Shown: in pieces, positions 1 through 8,631 of the stretch
How the letters are laid out: each line of letters opens with the position of its first letter
Numbering within the stretch: position 1 is the first letter of the stretch
NCBI RefSeq assembly: GCF_035474595.1
Contig: NZ_DATIND010000044.1
Span: forward strand, 1-64,000
Reading direction: 5' to 3'
Source: Longimicrobium sp.
Lineage (GTDB): Bacteria; Gemmatimonadota; Gemmatimonadetes; Longimicrobiales; Longimicrobiaceae
DNA: 64,000 nt
Translations under genes and position numbers: made by a program
Notes under the pieces: model-generated
Told to the model about the DNA's origin: nothing
Seen by the model: only the letters and a program-made list of their open reading frames with translations
Databases searched by the model: none

Positions 1-1374
1 ACGCTCCCGGCGACGCCGAGCGAGGAGACGCGGATGGTGATGGATACGTTCCGCGCGGTGGCTGATCTGAAGCGGACGTATCCCCCCGAGGCGATCCAGG
101 CGTTCGTGATCAGCGGCGCCACGGAGGTGGAGGACGTGCTCACCGTCGTCCGCCTGGCGGAGATCTGCGGGGTGCGGGTGGCGGCGGAGGGGGACGATCC
201 GGGATTGATGCCGGTGCCTCTCTTCGAGTCGATCGAAGACCTGCGCGCCTGCCCCGGCATCTGCCGCGAGCTGTGGGCGCGCGACGACTACGGGCGGCTG
301 CTGGAAAGCTGGGACAGGAGGCAGGAGGTGATGCTGGGGTATTCCGACAGCAACAAGGACGGCGGAATGCTCACCAGCACCTGGGAGATCTACAAGGCGC
401 ACCGCGCTTTACATGAAGTCGCGCGGGAGACGGGGGTCACGCTGCGGCTCTTCCACGGGCGCGGAGGGACGGTGGGGCGCGGCGGCGGGCCGACGCACCG
501 GGCCATCACCAGCCAGCCGCCCGGCGCGTTCACCGGCCACCTGCGCCTGACCGAGCAGGGCGAGGTGCTGAACTGGAAGTACAGCGACACCGTGCTGGCC
601 GAGCGCAACCTGGAGCTGATGGTGGCCGCCGCTCTCGACGCGCTGGCCAACCCCTCGCATCCCGACGCTGCGCGCGCGGAGGTGTGGGACGCCGCGATGG
701 AGGCGATGTCGGCGGACGCGTATGCCTTCTACCGCGAGCGCATCGCGGAGAACCCCGACATCCTCGCCTACTTCGAGCAGGGGACGCCGGTGGCCGAGCT
801 GGAGCACGCGCGCATCGGCTCGCGGCCGTCGAAACGGGGGAAGAGCAGCGGCCTGGGCGACCTGCGCGCGATCCCCTGGGTGTTCGGGTGGATGCAGAGC
901 CGGCACGTGCTGCCGGCGTGGTTCGGCGTGGGCCACGCGCTGGAGCGCTTCGCCGCCCGCGGCGCGGACGAGGCGGCGCTGCTGGGGGAGATGACGGACA
1001 CCTTCCCGCTCTTCAACGACCTGGTCCGCAACGTGGAGGTGGGGCTGGCCAAGGCGGACCTCTCCATCGCGCGGCGCTACGCCGGGCTGGTGGAGGACGA
1101 GGGCCTGCGCGAGCGGGTGTTCGGGATGGTGGAGGAGGAGCTCGTGCGCACCCGCGACGTCGTTCTGCGGATCACCGGGCAGACGCGGCTGCTGGAGGAG
1201 AACCCGGTGCTCGCGCGCTCCATCCGCCTGCGCAACCCGTACGTCGACCCCATGAGCCTGGTCCAGGTCGACCTCCTCCGCCGCAAGCGCGCCGGCGAGG
1301 AAAGCGACGCGCTGAACTACGCCCTGGCGGCCACGATCAACGGCATCTCCGCGGGGCTGCGCAACACGGGGTGA
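1..1374 (+). CDS. ppc: Phosphoenolpyruvate carboxylase, C-terminal half (5' end outside window)
   Basis: Cytosolic enzyme that carboxylates PEP with bicarbonate to oxaloacetate, refilling the TCA cycle. The reading frame is open from base 1, so about half of the usual roughly 900 residues lies upstream; the Met at base 34 is internal. The visible part holds the catalytic loops GYSDSNKDGG and HGRGGTVGRGGGP (the latter carries the arginine-rich mobile loop), the segment NPYVDPMSLVQ, and the family's exact C-terminus ending in RNTG. These motifs are specific, so the assignment is firm. No downstream gene follows closely; the next 400 bases are repeats. Confidence 0.97.
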   Translation, partial: TLPATPSEETRMVMDTFRAVADLKRTYPPEAIQAFVISGATEVEDVLTVVRLAEICGVRVAAEGDDPGLMPVPLFESIEDLRACPGICRELWARDDYGRLLESWDRRQEVMLGYSDSNKDGGMLTSTWEIYKAHRALHEVARETGVTLRLFHGRGGTVGRGGGPTHRAITSQPPGAFTGHLRLTEQGEVLNWKYSDTVLAERNLELMVAAALDALANPSHPDAARAEVWDAAMEAMSADAYAFYRERIAENPDILAYFEQGTPVAELEHARIGSRPSKRGKSSGLGDLRAIPWVFGWMQSRHVLPAWFGVGHALERFAARGADEAALLGEMTDTFPLFNDLVRNVEVGLAKADLSIARRYAGLVEDEGLRERVFGMVEEELVRTRDVVLRITGQTRLLEENPVLARSIRLRNPYVDPMSLVQVDLLRRKRAGEESDALNYALAATINGISAGLRNTG

Positions 1375-1782
1375 CGACAACCGGCGAAGGACCGGATTGG
1401 CGAAAATGCGGCTGAAGCCGCGGCTACAACGGCACGCAGTCCGCCTTCGCGCCGCCTTCGCGGACTTCACATCCGTGCCGACGGAACATTGGTGTGGTCA
1501 GGCGATGTGGCCGAGACCGGCGACTGATGAAGTCGCAGCAACAACAACGGGAAGCTTCGCAAACTGCGCGAGGCTGTTCGGCTCGCTGCGCAGCATCGGC
1601 GCTCACGACCAACTCCCGCGAGATGAAGATTTCCCGGAGACGCCAGCCCCTCGTTGACGTCATCCTGAGGCCGGCCACACTGTACTGTGGGCCACACGAG
1701 TCTTTGCAGGCCGAAGGATCTATCGCATCCCAGCACGTGATCCCGTCAGACGCACTTCGTTTCGGAAGATCAGGAGAGATGG
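1375..1782. repeat. Gap filled by three dispersed repeats (families B, A and C)
   Basis: No gene is seen. About 1402-1474 is a family B copy (GGCTACAACGGCACGCAGTC followed by a CCGCCTTCGCGG hairpin). About 1519-1606 is a family A copy (GTCGCAGCAACAACAACGGG, then CTCGCAAACTGCGCGAG-like hairpin bases). 1656-1726 is a family C copy (GTCATCCTGAGGCCGGCC, a variable core, then TTTGCAGGCCGAAGGATCTA). All three recur many times elsewhere in the window. Confidence 0.8.
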
Positions 1783-2397
1783 ATGACCGGCGGTGATCTG
1801 TGGGCATCGGACGACGTCCAGGCGTGGCGCGATGCGCTGGCGTCGTATGGAGATGTGATCGAGCGGCAGGGGGTGAAGTCGCTCGCGGAGCACGACCGCT
1901 GGGTCCACGACGAGCTGCCGGGGCTGATCGCCGCGCGCGAGCCGGCGCACGTGACGCACGCGGAACTCGTGCGCGTAACCGAGTGGAAGATGGCGCGCGG
2001 GATCTGGCGCGCGCGGAACCTGGCGCTGGTGCGCGGCAACGACCCCGCGCTCGTCGAAAAGACCAGCCGGGACGCGTTCGGGAAGATTCCCCATCCCAGC
2101 GACCCGATCGCCATCCTGTCGAAGCTCGCCGGCGTCGGGCCGGCTACGGCGTCGGCGGTGGTGTCGGCTGCGGCGCCGGACATCTACCCGTTCTTCGACG
2201 AGCTGGTGGCGGCGCGCATCCCCGGGATGGGGCAGGTCACCTTCACCCCGCGCGAGTACGCCCGCTACGCCGAGGCGATCCGCGACCGCGCCGCCCGCCT
2301 GGGCCGCGGCTGGACGCCCGTCGCCGTGGAGCGCGCCATCTGGGCGCACGTGGGCGGCAAGGTGGGCACCGGCCGGCGCAAGGCGAAGCGCTCCTGA
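1783..2397 (+). CDS. Helix-hairpin-helix protein, possible DNA-glycosylase superfamily member
   Basis: A 204-residue soluble protein. Around residues 112-140 there is a helix-hairpin-helix of the form LAGVGPATASAVVSAAAP followed by an aromatic/acidic segment (YPFFDEL), the arrangement seen in HhH-GPD DNA glycosylases. The conserved-looking stretch VTEWKMARGIWR in the first half does not match a family I can name. No iron-sulfur cysteine loop is present. The start is an ATG eight bases after AGGAGAG. The C-terminus is basic (RRKAKRS), which would suit DNA binding. The role in base-excision repair is an inference. Confidence 0.75.
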   Translation: MTGGDLWASDDVQAWRDALASYGDVIERQGVKSLAEHDRWVHDELPGLIAAREPAHVTHAELVRVTEWKMARGIWRARNLALVRGNDPALVEKTSRDAFGKIPHPSDPIAILSKLAGVGPATASAVVSAAAPDIYPFFDELVAARIPGMGQVTFTPREYARYAEAIRDRAARLGRGWTPVAVERAIWAHVGGKVGTGRRKAKRS

Positions 2398-2487
2398 TCT
2401 TCCCTTGCCAGACGTGGTATCTTCCTCCTGCGCCCGGCCCGCCGCGGCGCAGGAGAGATGTTTTCGGACCCGTGAAAGGAGGATGGG

Positions 2488-2976
2488 ATGCAGGCTCGAC
2501 TCGACGCCATGAAGGCGGCACCGGGCGCCTACCGCGCGCTGGCGCAGCTGCAGCGCTACGTGGACGGCACGTCGCTCGACCACGGCCTGATGGAGCTGGT
2601 GAAGATGCGCGCGTCGCAGATCAACGGCTGCGCGTACTGCATCGACATGCACGGCAAGGACGCGATTGCCCTGGGGGAGGACCCGCTGCGGCTGCTGGCG
2701 CTGAACGCCTGGCGCGAGACGCCGTTCTTCTCCGATCGCGAGCGCGCGGCGCTGGCCTGGACCGAGGCGGTCACGCTGGTGAGCGAGGGCCACGTTCCCG
2801 ACGACGTGTTCGAGGAGGCGCGAGCGCATTTCAGCGAGGAGGAGCTGGTGAACCTGAATATGGCGGTGGTTGCGATCAACGCGTGGAACCGCGTGGCCAT
2901 CCCGTTCCGCTCCGTTCCCGGCGAGTACCAGTCGCCGCACGCGCGCAAGGAAGAGCACGCCGCCGTTCCCGCGTGA
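2488..2976 (+). CDS. Carboxymuconolactone decarboxylase / AhpD-like alkylhydroperoxidase
   Basis: A 162-residue cytosolic protein of the AhpD-like fold. It carries the redox motif Cys48-Ala-Tyr-Cys51 with His55 four residues on (CAYCIDMH), the signature of peroxidase-type members, preceded by LVKMRASQINGC. Such proteins reduce organic peroxides with an external electron donor or act as CMD-type enzymes; this one's substrate is not visible. A strong ribosome site (AAAGGAGG) lies eight bases before the ATG. It is followed by a tandem hairpin, so it is probably transcribed alone. Confidence 0.88.
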   Translation: MQARLDAMKAAPGAYRALAQLQRYVDGTSLDHGLMELVKMRASQINGCAYCIDMHGKDAIALGEDPLRLLALNAWRETPFFSDRERAALAWTEAVTLVSEGHVPDDVFEEARAHFSEEELVNLNMAVVAINAWNRVAIPFRSVPGEYQSPHARKEEHAAVPA

Positions 2977-2992
2977 CGGAATCCGCATCTTC

Positions 2993-3098
2993 ATGACACG
3001 CACGGCCCCGGATCGCTCCGGGGCCGTCGTCATTTCGCGGATCATATGACACGCACGACCCCGGCTCGCTCCGGGGCCGTCGTCATTTCGCGGATCAG
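2993..3098 (+). terminator. Tandem-duplicated terminator-like hairpin (two 53-bp units)
   Basis: Two nearly identical 53-base units (2993-3045 and 3046-3098) each hold a hairpin. In the first, an 11-bp perfect stem ACGGCCCCGGA / TCCGGGGCCGT has a four-base loop. There is no long T run (CGTCATTTCG follows), so it may be a weak or factor-aided terminator for the AhpD-like gene. The direct duplication is recent, with only a few mismatches between units. Confidence 0.65.
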
Positions 3099-3106
3099 GT
3101 ACCCCC

Positions 3107-3412
3107 AACTGCGTCATCAGGGGCGATGGAGATCGCCTCACCTGCGTCGCCCATCGACAATCATCCCTCTGCAAAAAATCCGCGATACTCATCGCATGCC
3201 GAGCCCTCCACGGCATTCCCGCCGCGTCCCGGCAGCGGGGAGGTGTCCCCGCGCGCCCAGGCCTCCTGAGTCGTCCCCGCCCTGCGCGCGTCCAGGGAGG
3301 ACGAAAAGAGTTCGGTCGTGAGCGCGGATGCCGCGGGGTGAGCGGATCAGCCTCGCGCAGTTTGCGAGGCCTTCCGTGGTTGTTGCTGCGACTTCAGTCG
3401 CCGGTGATCGGC
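3107..3412. repeat. Family D repeat followed by inverted family A repeat
   Basis: 3107-3220 is a family D copy: AACTGCGTCATCAGGGG, GATGGAGATCGCCTCACC, AAAAAATCCGCGATACTCAT and GCATGCCGAGCCCTCCACGG. It is closely repeated at 4787-4900 and, inverted, near 8320-8400 and 9252-9388. 3318-3406 is a family A copy on the minus strand (CCTCGCGCAGTTTGCGAGGC then GTGGTTGTTGCTGCGACTTC). No gene is seen in 2977-3481. Confidence 0.8.
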
Positions 3413-3481
3413 TGCACTGATAGCCGAAGGGGGAAGCAGCACCCGCCGCTTCCCCCCCGTCCATCCCGCCGTTGAAGCCGG

Positions 3482-4672
3482 TCAGGCCATTCCGCCCGCG
3501 GCCATGCGCTTCAGCACGCCACCCGCGGTCTTCTCCAGGAAGGAGGCCATCGCCAGCTCCTCCTGCAGGTTCTCCTTCAGGATTCCGGCGCACTCCCGCT
3601 CGCCCAGCGCGTTGGCCACGGCGATGGCGGTGCGGTACGCCGCGATCTCGTAGTGCTCCACCCGCAGCCCGGAGCCCAGGTCGAAGGCGGAAAGGAGCAT
3701 CTTCGAGGGCTTCTCCTCGCTCTTGAACGAGTCGTGCTCCTCGATCAGGCCCAGCGCGGCGTCGCACTTCTCCGCCTTCGGCTTCTCGCCGATGGCGCGG
3801 AAGGCGTCGTTCAGCCGCTCGATCTGGCCCTGCGTCTCGTTCACGTGCTCCTCGATGCGGGCCTTCACCTCCGGGTCCTGCGCCTCCTTCGCCAGCGTCT
3901 TGGTCGCCTTCAGGAAGGCCTTCTCGGCGAAGAGCAGGTCGCCCAGCTCGTGCTTCAGCAACTCCCGCATCTCCGTCGGCTCCCCGCCGCCGCGCGTCTC
4001 CGCTGCCCCACTGGCACGCGAGGACGAGCCGCCGCTGGAGCGGGTCGACGAGCTCTTCGTCGCACGCCCGTTGCCTGCGCCGCTGCTCCCGCCGCGCGAC
4101 GAGCTGCTGCTCCTGGACGAACCGCTGCTCTTGGATGAGCCGCCGCTCCTGGACGAACCGCTGCTCTTGGACCCGCCGCTCTTCGACGACGAGGTGCCCG
4201 AGCGGCTGGACGTCTCCCGCGCGGTGGTGCCGCCGCTCTTCGACGAGCTCTTCGACGACGCGCTCTTGCGGGTGCTGCTGCTCCCGCTGCTCTTCCGCGA
4301 CGAGCTGCCGCCGCTCTTCCGCGACGATGAGCCGCCGGAGCGCCCGCGGCCGCCGCTTCCCTCGCCGTCCTCGTCGCCCGTGCGGCGCACGAGCTTGTTG
4401 AAGCGGTCCAGGTCGCCGCCGCCGTGGCTCATGTCGCGGTGCAGGAAGGCCAGATCGCTCTCGTCGAACTTCTGGAACCACTCCTCCCACTCGATCCGCT
4501 CCAGGCTGCCCGCCCCGGAGTAGCCGGGGAAGTCGACGCGGATGAGGCCCGCGTCGTCGTTGCCGCTCTCGGTGCCCGCCACGCGGGCCGGCCAGCCGCC
4601 GCGCTCCTCCACCCACTGGCGGATGAAGTCGTGGTCCGTGGTCGTGTGGCCGCTGCGCTCAGTCTTCGCCAT
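3482..4672 (-). CDS. Three-part protein: small glucan-branching-like domain, Ser/Gly/Lys linker, YciF-type ferritin-like domain
   Basis: A 396-residue protein from the ATG at 4672, which follows GGGAGA; a longer frame adds 13 unlikely residues. Residues about 10-95 match the small stand-alone domain often labelled 1,4-alpha-glucan branching enzyme-like (WVEERGGWPARV, IRVDFPGYSG, WEEWFQKFDESDLAFLH, FNKLVRR). Residues about 100-225 are a low-complexity linker made of SSSRKSGG-like units. Residues about 230-390 form a DUF892/YciF ferritin-like four-helix domain (ELGDLLFAEKAFLKA, EHVNETQGQIERL, LRVEHYEIAAYRTAI, KENLQEELAMASFL) with Glu/His residues suited to metal binding. YciF proteins are stress-induced. 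The fusion is unusual; function is inferred. Confidence 0.82.
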   Translation of the reverse strand: MAKTERSGHTTTDHDFIRQWVEERGGWPARVAGTESGNDDAGLIRVDFPGYSGAGSLERIEWEEWFQKFDESDLAFLHRDMSHGGGDLDRFNKLVRRTGDEDGEGSGGRGRSGGSSSRKSGGSSSRKSSGSSSTRKSASSKSSSKSGGTTARETSSRSGTSSSKSGGSKSSGSSRSGGSSKSSGSSRSSSSSRGGSSGAGNGRATKSSSTRSSGGSSSRASGAAETRGGGEPTEMRELLKHELGDLLFAEKAFLKATKTLAKEAQDPEVKARIEEHVNETQGQIERLNDAFRAIGEKPKAEKCDAALGLIEEHDSFKSEEKPSKMLLSAFDLGSGLRVEHYEIAAYRTAIAVANALGERECAGILKENLQEELAMASFLEKTAGGVLKRMAAGGMA

Positions 4673-4786
4673 CCCCGTTCTCCCGTCCCCTGGACTCGAA
4701 AATCGCCGCAATCAGGCGCACCCCTTCGGCATTACGCGTGCCGCTATGTCTACATCGCACCCAGATAGTGCGATTCCGGCATCGCC

Positions 4787-5026
4787 AACTGCGTCATCAG
4801 GGGGGATGGAGATCGCCTCACCCGCGTCGCCGTCGACCATCATCCCCCTGGAAAAAATCCGCGATACTCATCGCATGCCGAGCCCTCCACGGCGTTCCCG
4901 CAACCTCCCCGCGCAAGCAGGCATCGGGGCCAATGGCGAGTGCCACCGGCCCCGGGGTGGTCGCGGTGAAGCCTCGCGGGGTTTGCGAGGCTTTCCGTGG
5001 TTGTTGCTGCGGCTTCAGCCGCCGGT
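4787..5026. repeat. Family D repeat and inverted family A repeat overlapping the 3' end of cphA
   Basis: 4787-4900 is a second family D copy, very close to that at 3107-3220. 4967-5026 is an inverted family A copy (TTTGCGAGGC, GTGGTTGTTGCTGCGGCTTC, AGCCGCCGGTG). The stop codon and last few codons of cyanophycin synthetase (5015-5026) lie inside this repeat, so the repeat supplies the end of the reading frame. No gene is seen between 4673 and 5014. Confidence 0.75.
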
Positions 5027-7669
5027 GGGGGGCGCGCCGTTGCTGCTCACCAGTGGCGCGAGCTGCGCCAGCACCGCGGGAACGTCGTCGGCCAGGATCA
5101 CCACCAGGTCGCCGGGCTCCATCAGGTCCATCGCGCGGACCAGGGCGGCGTCCTCGAACTCCACCGTCTCGCGGCGGTCGGCGCCCAGGCCGCCGCGCTC
5201 CAGCCCCTCGCCGATCAGGCGCGACACCTCGCCCGGCGGGCGGCCGCGGCGGTACTGCTCGGCCTCCTTCACCACCACGTAGTCCAGCACGGCCACCAGC
5301 TCCCCCAGCTCCCGCAGGTCCTCGTCGCGGCGGTCGCCCGGCATGGTCACCACACCGATGCGCCGCCCGCCGGGCATCCGCGCCACGAACTCCATCAACC
5401 CGCGGATCGCCGCCGGGTTGTGCGCGTAATCGACGATCACCGTCCCCCGCTCCGTCCGCATCACGTTCATCCGCCCCGGCGTGGACGCGGCCGAGGGGAT
5501 GAAGGTGCGCAGCCCCTCCGCGATCGCCTCGGCGGGGATGCCCTGCACGTGCGCGGCGGCCACGGCGGCCAGCAGGTTGCCCAGCTGGAAGCGCGCGGCG
5601 CCGCCCATCGCCAGCGGCACGTCGGCCACGGCGATGATGGGGATGCGCTCGCCGTCGCGGCGGCCGCGGTGGACCACGATCCACTCGCCATCGCCCCCGT
5701 CCTCCACCACCACGGCGATGCCGCCGCGCGACAGGTGCCCGGCCACGGCGGGCGAGCCCTCGCCGGCGATCGAGGTGAGGACGACCGTTCCCGGCGTCCG
5801 CTCGCGCATCGGCAGCACCAGCGGGTCTTCCGCGTTCAGCACCGCGAAGCCGCCGGGCTTCACGATCGCGGGGACCACCGCCTTCACCTCCGCCAGCTGC
5901 TCCACGGTGTGGATGCCGCGCAGCCCCAGGTGGTCGGCGGTCACGTTCAGCACGATGCCGACGTCGCAGGCGTCGTAGCCCAGGCCGGAGCGCAGGATGC
6001 CGCCGCGCGCCGTCTCCAGCACCGCCACGTCCACCTGCGGGTGCGAGAGGATGACGCCGGCGGCGAACGGGCCGGTGAAATCGCCCTCCATCAGCAGCGT
6101 TTCCTGCAGGTAGATGCCGTCCGTCGTGGCCAGCCCCACGCACGCGCCCGTCCGCCGGAAGAGGTGCGCGATCAGGCGCGTGGTGGTCGTCTTCCCGTTC
6201 GTTCCCGTGATGCCGATGACGGGGATCTCGCCCGTGCTCCCGGGCGGGTAGATCCAGTCCACGATCGCGCCGGCCACGTCGCGCGGCGTGCCCTCGTCCG
6301 GGTCGGTGTGCATCCGGATGCCGGGGGATGCGTTGACCTCGATGATCGCCGCGCCGTTCTCGTCGAAGGGGATGGAGATGTCGGCGGTGAGCACGTCGAT
6401 CCCCGCGATGTCCAGCCCCACGGCGCCGGCCGCCAGCACGCAGAGCGCCGCGTTGCGGGGATGGATCTCGTCCGTGCGGTCCACCGAGGTGCCGCCGGTG
6501 GAGATGTTGGCCGTGGCGCGCAGAAACACCGTCTCCCCCGCGGCGGGAACGGTGCCGAGCGACCGGCCGGTGCGCGCCAGGAACTCCGCCGTGATCTCGT
6601 CCAGGGGGATGGGGACGAGGGTGCGATCGGGGTTCATCGGCTCGCGGCGGGGATCGAGGTTCGTCTCCTCCGCCAGCGCGCGGATCGTCCTCTCCCCATC
6701 GCCCACCACCCGCGCGGGGATGCGCTCGGTGACGGCGGCGACGCGCCCGTTCACCACCAGCACGCGGTGGTCGCGCCCGGCAACGAAGCGCTCGACCACC
6801 ACCTGCTCGTGCAGCGTGGCCGCGTCCTCCCACGCGCGCTCCAGCGCCTCCGCCGAGTCGATGCGGCCGGAGATGCCACGGCCGTCGTTGGCGTCCAGCG
6901 GCTTCACCAGCACGGGAAAGCCCAGCCGCTCCGCCGTCTTCATTGCCGCCTCGACACTCGTCGCCACCTCGCCCTGGGGGACGGGGATTCCGAAGCGGGT
7001 GGAGAGGACGTGCTTGGTGCGGTGCTTGTCGGAGGTGAGGTCGGTGGCCAGGACGCTGGTGAAGTCGGTCATCGAGCCGTCCAGCCGGCGCAGGTTGCGG
7101 CCCAGGCCCAGCTGCACCGCGCGCTCGCCGGGAAAGCGCCGCACCGGGATCCCCCGCCGCCGCGCCGCCACGAGGATCGCCGACGCGGTGGGCCCCGGGT
7201 GCACGCGGCAGTGGATCTCGCGCAGCACGGCCACGGCGCGCTCCGCGTCGGCGGGCTGGCCGGCGAGGCAGCGGTTCAGCAGCGCTTCGGCCTCGTACAG
7301 GCTCTCGACGCCGGCCTCATCCTCGGTGTAGCCGACGGCCACCTGCGGCGCGTCGCCGTGCAGGCCGGGGAAGACGCGCACGAAGCCCGTCTCCATCCCC
7401 GCGAGCGTCTGCAGCGCCGCCGCGACCCGGCCCACGAGCGAGGCCCAGGCGGTGGGCGGCGCCGCATCTCCCGAATCGGTTTGCGCGGACAGCGTCGGGA
7501 AGGCGGCGGCGAGCTGCCGGGCGAGGTCGGGGATCGCGGCGGGCGGCCGCGCGGCGAGGGACGGCGCGAGCTCGACCTCGCACGCGGCAACGGGGTGCGT
7601 GGCCCACAGGCTGGGCCCGCGCAGCGCGCGAACGCCGCGCAGGCGGATCTCCGGTTTCGCGTCGCTCAA
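5015..7669 (-). CDS. cphA: Cyanophycin synthetase
   Basis: An 884-residue cytosolic enzyme, the usual length, that builds the storage polymer multi-L-arginyl-poly-L-aspartate with ATP. The order is N-terminal domain (LRGVRALRGPSLW), an ATP-grasp region about residues 215-480 (LVKPLDANDGRGIS, VVVERFVAGRDHRVLVV, IIEVNASPGIRMH), then a Mur-ligase-like domain with the P-loop GITGTNGKTTTTR near 488 and LETARGGILRSGLGYD. The start is a TTG at 7669, placed by AAGGA just upstream and by alignment of the N-terminus; it overlaps the stop of a small upstream frame by four bases. The last residues (PPTGG) come from a repeat. No cyanophycinase gene is nearby. Confidence 0.95.
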   Translation of the reverse strand: MSDAKPEIRLRGVRALRGPSLWATHPVAACEVELAPSLAARPPAAIPDLARQLAAAFPTLSAQTDSGDAAPPTAWASLVGRVAAALQTLAGMETGFVRVFPGLHGDAPQVAVGYTEDEAGVESLYEAEALLNRCLAGQPADAERAVAVLREIHCRVHPGPTASAILVAARRRGIPVRRFPGERAVQLGLGRNLRRLDGSMTDFTSVLATDLTSDKHRTKHVLSTRFGIPVPQGEVATSVEAAMKTAERLGFPVLVKPLDANDGRGISGRIDSAEALERAWEDAATLHEQVVVERFVAGRDHRVLVVNGRVAAVTERIPARVVGDGERTIRALAEETNLDPRREPMNPDRTLVPIPLDEITAEFLARTGRSLGTVPAAGETVFLRATANISTGGTSVDRTDEIHPRNAALCVLAAGAVGLDIAGIDVLTADISIPFDENGAAIIEVNASPGIRMHTDPDEGTPRDVAGAIVDWIYPPGSTGEIPVIGITGTNGKTTTTRLIAHLFRRTGACVGLATTDGIYLQETLLMEGDFTGPFAAGVILSHPQVDVAVLETARGGILRSGLGYDACDVGIVLNVTADHLGLRGIHTVEQLAEVKAVVPAIVKPGGFAVLNAEDPLVLPMRERTPGTVVLTSIAGEGSPAVAGHLSRGGIAVVVEDGGDGEWIVVHRGRRDGERIPIIAVADVPLAMGGAARFQLGNLLAAVAAAHVQGIPAEAIAEGLRTFIPSAASTPGRMNVMRTERGTVIVDYAHNPAAIRGLMEFVARMPGGRRIGVVTMPGDRRDEDLRELGELVAVLDYVVVKEAEQYRRGRPPGEVSRLIGEGLERGGLGADRRETVEFEDAALVRAMDLMEPGDLVVILADDVPAVLAQLAPLVSSNGAPPTGG

Positions 7670-7842
7670 GCGTCCTTGCCCGGCGCGCCGTGCGAGCCGG
7701 TGCCGCCTTCGGCCGGCGGCAGGTCTCCGGCCGCGGGCCGGGATGCGGGCGCGCAGTCGATGCGGCGCGAGAACGTGTGCCGGGGCTCGGCCGGCGCGGT
7801 GTCGGGCGCGGCCGAGGGTCGCGTGGGGGGCTGGGATTTCAT
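7666..7842 (-). CDS. Possible small protein upstream of cphA
   Basis: A 58-residue frame beginning MKSQPPTRPSAAPD and ending four bases into cphA (TTGA overlap), which is a typical translational-coupling arrangement. It is rich in Pro and Ala with no recognised domain or membrane segment. The overlap is the main argument for it; coding character is weak and it may not be a gene. Confidence 0.3.
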   Translation of the reverse strand: MKSQPPTRPSAAPDTAPAEPRHTFSRRIDCAPASRPAAGDLPPAEGGTGSHGAPGKDA

Positions 7843-7971
7843 TGAACGGGCACTGCGTTGCAGGATGATGAGGGAATTAGCCGGCTCCATCGCGACGCAT
7901 CGGCGGAGCCCGTTCAGTAGCACCGCGCGTGCCCCGCGCGCAAGGAAGCGGGTCGCGGGCGGGACCCGCAC

Positions 7972-8508
7972 CGGCGGCTGAAGCCGCAGCAACAACTACG
8001 GGAAGCCTCGCAAACTGCGCGAGGCTGGTCCGCTCACTCCGTGGCATCGTCGCTCAAGCGACCTGCGTGGCGCGGGGGGACGACTCAGGATCACGTCTTT
8101 CCTCGCCGCATCAACCCCGACGTCATCCTGAGGCCGCCCACGCCGTATCGAACGTCCACACGAGAGGTTGCAGGCCGAAGGATCTATCGCCGCCGCAGCA
8201 CGTCATTCGGCAAGATGCACTGATCTTCCGCCGCATCTGGTATTACGTCAACGGATTCGATCAGGGGTGCCGATGCTAGATGACATTGGTGGTTGGGAGA
8301 CGTGGTGATGCGTGGGCTGCTGCACGGGTGCGTCGGGGACGCCGGGAGGGCTCGACATGCGATGAGGTATCGCGGATCTTTTGTGGAGAGGTGACGCGGG
8401 TTGCGGGGGCGATTCGACAGGCTGACGTGCTTGGAAGGTATGGATCCTTCGGCCTGCAAATGATTTCGTGGGAACGGATTGCGGTGTGGCCGGCCTCAGG
8501 ATGACGTC
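7972..8508. repeat. Repeat-filled gap: A, inverted pair of C, and inverted D
   Basis: Between cphA and the acetyltransferase no gene is seen. 7972-8052 is a family A copy on the plus strand. 8119-8190 is a family C copy on the plus strand and 8438-8508 an inverted family C copy, so the two face each other across about 250 bases. 8320-8400 is an inverted, diverged family D copy (GGGAGGGCTCGACATGCGAT, GGTATCGCGGATCTTTT). The facing C copies could form one long hairpin in RNA or single-stranded DNA. Confidence 0.75.
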
Positions 8509-8631
8509 ACCTTCTTGTCTCCTCCCAGTTTGCGATCTCCATCCCCTGATGGCGCAGATGCAGGGTGCGTGGCCGCGGAGTTGCCCGAGACTGCGATGGG
8601 GGCGACGAGGATTACCGGACGGAACGGAGAA

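Noticed and set aside
1375-1782. Repeats resembling a CRISPR array
   Set aside because: The repeats in this and other gaps belong to different families with no regular repeat-spacer unit.
8479-8631. N-terminal extension of the acetyltransferase
   Set aside because: Its codons come from an inverted family C repeat; the ATG at 8632 with GGAGAA fits the family start.
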